From: Nanobdellota archaeon
GTDB lineage: Archaea; Nanobdellota; Nanobdellia; Pacearchaeales; GW2011-AR1
DNA length: 13,491 bases
Assembly (NCBI GenBank): GCA_022563455.1
Contig: JADFNI010000029.1
Coordinates: 1-13,491 of the forward strand
Direction of reading: 5' to 3'
Part shown: piece after piece, positions 10,171-13,491 of the stretch
How the letters are laid out: each line of letters begins with the position of its first letter
Position numbering within the stretch: position 1 is the first letter of the stretch
Made by a program: the position numbers and the translations under genes
Notes under the pieces: model-generated
What the model saw: only the letters and a program-made list of their open reading frames with translations
The model's database searches: none
What the model was told of the DNA's origin: nothing

Positions 10171-12339
10171 CTGATTCTCGGCAAGCCCCTTCCGCTCCCG
10201 TATTTGAGCAATAACCTTAACCTGAAGTTCATTAGGCATTTTCTTAAATGTCTGACTAACCAAGCTCGACACTCCTCGTCCTTCAGTTGCAGATCTAAGG
10301 TCCGAAGTCCACCCAATCATTTCCTGGACAGGAAGTTCCGCCCTTATAGTTATACCAGTTTCATCTTGCTGCACATCATTCAAATTTCCCCTTTTTGTAG
10401 ATATTAAACTAGTAACTGCCCCCATAAATTCAATTGGTGCTTCAATTTGATGAACTTGAACTGGCTCAAATATTGTAGGAGTTGCCCCCTTAAAAGCTTC
10501 TCTAATAGCTTCTCTAATTGCAGGGTATACCTGAGCTGGCCCTCTATGAATTGAATCTTCATGAAGTTTTAAATCCACCAAAGAAACTTTCAATCGAAGC
10601 GTAGGTTCTCGTGCTAGTGGTCCAGCTTTCATAACCTCTTCAAAAGAATCCAAGACAAGTTCAATTACTTCTCCAATATGAACTTCTCCTTTAGTCTTGT
10701 CCAAAAATACATTTCCTTGAAATACATCCCTATATTGTTGAGCTTCATCCCTTGTAATTCCAAGCCCTACAAGAGTCTCATCAAGCGCCTTATCTTTTTT
10801 CTTAATTCTACCACTAGGAACAATTCCTTCAACAATAGCTTCACTAATATTATCTTCAAGAGGCTCCACCGTCAAGAAAAAACTATTATGTTTATTTGGT
10901 GATCTCCCTTCTGCAGGTGGACTAGGCTTTATTACAGACTCTCTAAAAACAACAATCGGAGAACCGCATTCAATATCTAGTCCCTTCTCAGTTTTAATCC
11001 GATTTTCAATAATTTCTAAATGAAGCTCTCCCATCCCAGAAATAAGCGATTCCCCGGTCTCTTCATTTATCTCAATTCTAAGACTAGGATCTTCTTTTCC
11101 AACTTGTCTAAGTACTTCAATTAACTTAGGTAAATCTGCAGTCTTTTTTGCAGAAATAGATTTTGTAACAACTGGCTCAAACAAATGACTAATAGCTTCA
11201 AATGGTACAATAGGATTCACAGATATAGTCTCCCCAACAACAACATCTCGAAGTCCAACAATACCGACGATGTTTCCAGCGACAACCCTATCCAACTGAA
11301 CCCTACTAGCTCCCTTGTAAATAGAAACTTGTTGCGCCTTAACTTTTGTTTTAGCAATATTCATGTAAAGTTCATCTCCTTGTTTAATTGTTCCACTAAA
11401 AAGTCTTCCAGCAGCAACTTCCCCTGCATGAGGATCCACTACAATCTTAATAGGAACAAAAGCAACCTCACCATTAATATTACAATTAATTAAGTCTTGT
11501 CCAGCCTCACTCTCCAAATCTCCATGCCAGATTTTTGGAATCCTATATTTTTGAGCCGTAACTGGATCCGGATGATTATTCACAACCATACTAAGAATAA
11601 CCTCATGAATGGGGGCTTTCTTAGCTAGAATCTTATATTCTTCTCCCCCCGCTTCATACGCATCAATTATTTCTTTAAAAGAAATATTCTTTTTCTTCAT
11701 ATAAGGAATTGACAAAGCCCAATTATGAAAAGCCGAACCAAAAGCAACTGATCCGTCATTCACAGAAACCTGAAATTTTTCCTTATATCCATCCTCGGCA
11801 AGTTTTGTAATTAATGAATTAACATCATTAATTATTTTAATAAACCTCTTCTGCATTTCTTCAGGTGTAAGCTTAACCTCTCGAATTAATCTATCTACTT
11901 TGTTAATAAATAAAATAGGACGTACTCTTTCTTTCAAAGCTTGTCTAAGAACAGTTTCGGTTTGAGGCATTATTCCCTCACTAGCGCATGTAAGAACAAT
12001 CGCTCCGTCCACAGCCCTCATAGCCCTAGTAACGTCTCCTCCAAAATCTACATGCCCAGGAGTATCAATTAAATTAATTAAATAGTCCTCTCCCTCAACA
12101 TTATGGATCATAGAAACTGAAGCCGAGTCAATCGTAATTCCTCGCTCAGCCTCATCCTCATGAAAATCAAGTGTCCGAGCCTTTCCAGCAAGCGCTTCAC
12201 TCATCATCCCAGCCCCAGCCAAAAGATTATCAGAAAATGTAGTTTTTCCATGATCAATATGAGCACAAATAGCAATATTTCTAATATGCGATGGATTCTG
12301 TTGTAGTTCTTTAACTTTTTCAGTCATATCTGCTGCCAT
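10168..12339 (-). CDS. fusA: Translation elongation factor 2 (archaeal EF-2)
   Basis: EF-2 drives GTP-dependent translocation on the ribosome. From the ATG at 12339 it has 723 residues, normal for archaea. It shows AHIDHGKTT (G1, 26-34), RGITIDSAS (G2), DTPGHVDFGG (G3), NKVD (G4) and GSAF (G5), then domains 2-5. The tip of domain IV reads HEDSIHRGPAQV and keeps the His that is turned into diphthamide in archaea and eukaryotes. A longer frame reaches a TTG at 12387, but a TATA box (12360-12369) lies inside that extension about 26 bases before ATG 12339. The usual family N-terminus (EKVKELQQNP...IRNIAI) also starts just after it, so a leaderless start at 12339 is preferred. It follows rps7 in the usual archaeal order but has its own promoter. 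Confidence 0.96.
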   Translation of the reverse strand: MAADMTEKVKELQQNPSHIRNIAICAHIDHGKTTFSDNLLAGAGMMSEALAGKARTLDFHEDEAERGITIDSASVSMIHNVEGEDYLINLIDTPGHVDFGGDVTRAMRAVDGAIVLTCASEGIMPQTETVLRQALKERVRPILFINKVDRLIREVKLTPEEMQKRFIKIINDVNSLITKLAEDGYKEKFQVSVNDGSVAFGSAFHNWALSIPYMKKKNISFKEIIDAYEAGGEEYKILAKKAPIHEVILSMVVNNHPDPVTAQKYRIPKIWHGDLESEAGQDLINCNINGEVAFVPIKIVVDPHAGEVAAGRLFSGTIKQGDELYMNIAKTKVKAQQVSIYKGASRVQLDRVVAGNIVGIVGLRDVVVGETISVNPIVPFEAISHLFEPVVTKSISAKKTADLPKLIEVLRQVGKEDPSLRIEINEETGESLISGMGELHLEIIENRIKTEKGLDIECGSPIVVFRESVIKPSPPAEGRSPNKHNSFFLTVEPLEDNISEAIVEGIVPSGRIKKKDKALDETLVGLGITRDEAQQYRDVFQGNVFLDKTKGEVHIGEVIELVLDSFEEVMKAGPLAREPTLRLKVSLVDLKLHEDSIHRGPAQVYPAIREAIREAFKGATPTIFEPVQVHQIEAPIEFMGAVTSLISTKRGNLNDVQQDETGITIRAELPVQEMIGWTSDLRSATEGRGVSSLVSQTFKKMPNELQVKVIAQIRERKGLAENQ

Positions 12340-12359
12340 CCTAGTTGATTGAAAATTCA

Positions 12360-12369
12360 CTTTAAAAAC
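12360..12369 (-). promoter_or_regulatory. TATA-box promoter of the EF-2 gene
   Basis: The minus strand reads GTTTTTAAAG, centred 26 bases before ATG 12339. It both predicts a leaderless mRNA and rules against the TTG start at 12387. Confidence 0.6.
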
Positions 12370-12491
12370 CTTTCCCCAAAATCTCAATAATCAATTTACC
12401 GTCGAGAAATTAAGATTTATTAGAATAGTTAATCTAAACCCTCTTTCAGAAAACTTAAAGTTAACCTTCCAACATAGCAAAAGCTTAAAAA

Positions 12492-13085
12492 CTATCGAGC
12501 AGCATCAGCTTGTTTCTCAGATTCATTCTTCTTACTTCTTGCGTAAGATTCCATGTTACCTTCACTAGCTAAAATAATCTCATTTGCAAGTGAATCTGCC
12601 ATTTTCTTTTTCTTCCCGAAAGATTTCTGGTAAGCTCCTTGAACTATCCATCTTATTGCTAGGTTCACGCGCCTTAGAGGACTCACATCCACAGATTGTG
12701 GGTAACGCGCACCACCATACTCTATAGTTGTAATCTCATCTCGAGGAGAGCAAGTCTCTATGGCACGAACAAACACCTGAACGGGGTTCTCTTTCTTTCT
12801 CTTCTCAACCTTCTCCAGTGCACTGATAACAATCTTCATATTGTTACTGTACTTTCCAGAAGCCCAGGAAGTTATTATCTTATGTTTCTTACCAATATGT
12901 CCTGGAACAGCAATCCGAGAAGCAAGCCGCTCTATAATGTGAACCTTAGCAGCTCCAAACTTCCCAAGGTTACGCCCCTGAGATTTAATAAGAAGCTTTC
13001 CATCTAGATTAATATATGGCCTAAGGGTATTATCTTCTACTTTAATTTGTGACATATCATATAATCCTAAAACTTTGAATTGCAC
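12492..13085 (-). CDS. rps7: Ribosomal protein S7 (archaeal uS7)
   Basis: The 197-residue product is a small-subunit head protein that binds 16S rRNA and lies near the E site. Family signatures include KLFGxYD-like FKVLGLYD at the start, LRPYINLDGK, FGAAKVHIIERLA, NPVQVFVRAIETCSPRDE, the stretch YGGARYPQSVDVSPLRRVNLAIRWI, and SFGKKKKMADSLANEIILA, as in archaea. The length is normal. The start is a GTG at 13085: the frame reads family-like from that codon, and AGGAG on the minus strand sits 6 bases ahead, inside the end of rps12. Only 2 bases separate it from rps12, so the two are one operon. The tail is rich in Lys, Glu and Ala and is variable in the family. Confidence 0.95.
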   Translation of the reverse strand: MQFKVLGLYDMSQIKVEDNTLRPYINLDGKLLIKSQGRNLGKFGAAKVHIIERLASRIAVPGHIGKKHKIITSWASGKYSNNMKIVISALEKVEKRKKENPVQVFVRAIETCSPRDEITTIEYGGARYPQSVDVSPLRRVNLAIRWIVQGAYQKSFGKKKKMADSLANEIILASEGNMESYARSKKNESEKQADAAR

Positions 13086-13087
13086 CT

Positions 13088-13491
13088 TTATCTCCTACCT
13101 TTCTCGATCTTTCCACTCACAAGTCTGTGTAATGGCTGATCATTTACTTTAATCACCTGAAAACGAATTCCTCTAATATCTCCTTTAGAACGTCCTTGTT
13201 TACCGCCAATACGCTCAATAAGAACTTCATCATGCTCATCAATAAATCTCTGAGCTAAGTTTCCAGGAATAAACACCCCAACCTGTTTACCGTTACGTAC
13301 GAGCTGAACTTTGCAGCACTTTCTCATAGCAGAATTTGGCTGAGCAGCTTCTTTTTGGAATTTTTCAATAACAATTCCTTTTCCCTGCCAGCTCCTTCCG
13401 AGTGGGTCAGACTTCTCTTTAAGACCGAGCTTTCTAACCTTGTAAGACCTCTGCTTCCATCTAAATTTTTGCCTGTTCTTCACGAGTTTCT
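13088..13491 (-). CDS. rps12: Ribosomal protein S12 (archaeal uS12), 5' end outside the window
   Basis: S12 sits at the decoding centre of the small subunit. Visible signatures are KFRWKQRSYKVRKLGLKEKSDPLG, AAQPNSAMRKCCKVQL (family KQPNSAxRK), VGVFIPG, and DEHDEVLIERIGGKQGRSKGDI. A GTG at 13483 could start a 131-residue protein, but the frame stays open to the edge, and the upstream codons give KLVKNRQKFRW, which aligns with the family N-terminal KLRxxRxKFRW. The Val is therefore probably internal and the gene is cut by the window edge. The decoding loop reads PGNLAQRFIDEHD where archaea usually have PGDGAxNYxDEHD, so the Asp and Gly after PG are replaced. It leads the rps12-rps7 operon. Confidence 0.95.
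   Translation of the reverse strand, partial: KLVKNRQKFRWKQRSYKVRKLGLKEKSDPLGRSWQGKGIVIEKFQKEAAQPNSAMRKCCKVQLVRNGKQVGVFIPGNLAQRFIDEHDEVLIERIGGKQGRSKGDIRGIRFQVIKVNDQPLHRLVSGKIEKGRR

Noticed and set aside
10204..10407. Plus-strand frames inside EF-2 (also 10678-10902 and 11185-11493)
   Set aside because: Antisense shadows of a fully recognised EF-2; no start signals or motifs.
12696..13007. Plus-strand frame of 103 codons inside rps7
   Set aside because: Antisense shadow of a conserved ribosomal protein gene.

Overview
The window reads as a chromosomal segment of an AT-rich archaeon, most likely a DPANN lineage of the Pacearchaeota/Woesearchaeota kind (inference). The support is archaeal-type ribosomal proteins S12 and S7, archaeal EF-2 and EF-1A, the archaeal DnaG-type toprim protein, and TATA-box promoters placed about 26 bases from start codons, so that most transcripts would be leaderless. 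No rRNA, tRNA or CRISPR array was seen.

Layout, left to right. At 1-1082, the end of an alpha/beta hydrolase, a RelB/RelE-like toxin-antitoxin pair arranged tail to tail, and the broken C-terminal end of another gene; two copies of an 18-19 base repeat bracket this part. At 1083-3183, a secreted beta-sandwich membrane protein, a ribbon-helix-helix regulator with a palindromic operator in its own promoter, and a small cysteine-rich membrane-anchored protein. At 3184-5099, dnaG with a structured 3' element, then a gene-poor stretch holding a G-quadruplex motif, a short repeat pair and a possible small transcription unit. At 5100-6259, three small unrecognised genes, one with a promoter palindrome resembling the regulator's operator. 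At 6325-8443, the EF-1A gene with a terminator and a structured 3' element, and a SAM-dependent methyltransferase. At 8444-10060, a gene-poor stretch with a two-gene cassette (9000-9794) whose codon use, Shine-Dalgarno site and Tat-lipoprotein signal look bacterial. At 10061-13491, the translation cluster S12-S7-EF-2, all on the minus strand, again with a structured element after EF-2.

The most interesting signal is a family of three long hairpin elements directly behind dnaG, EF-1A and EF-2. Each has an AT-rich outer stem that starts at or within a few bases of the stop codon, and an inner hairpin built on GCGTAC...GTACGC. Two cores are 25/29 identical. In the third, both C-A mismatches on the + strand become G-U pairs in the sense RNA. 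Other points of interest are a predicted regulator-operator circuit (2377-2400 and 6271-6282), the convergent toxin-antitoxin pair sharing a CTAG stop palindrome, and the foreign-looking secreted cassette inserted between archaeal genes.

All functional calls come from reading motifs; no database search was possible.
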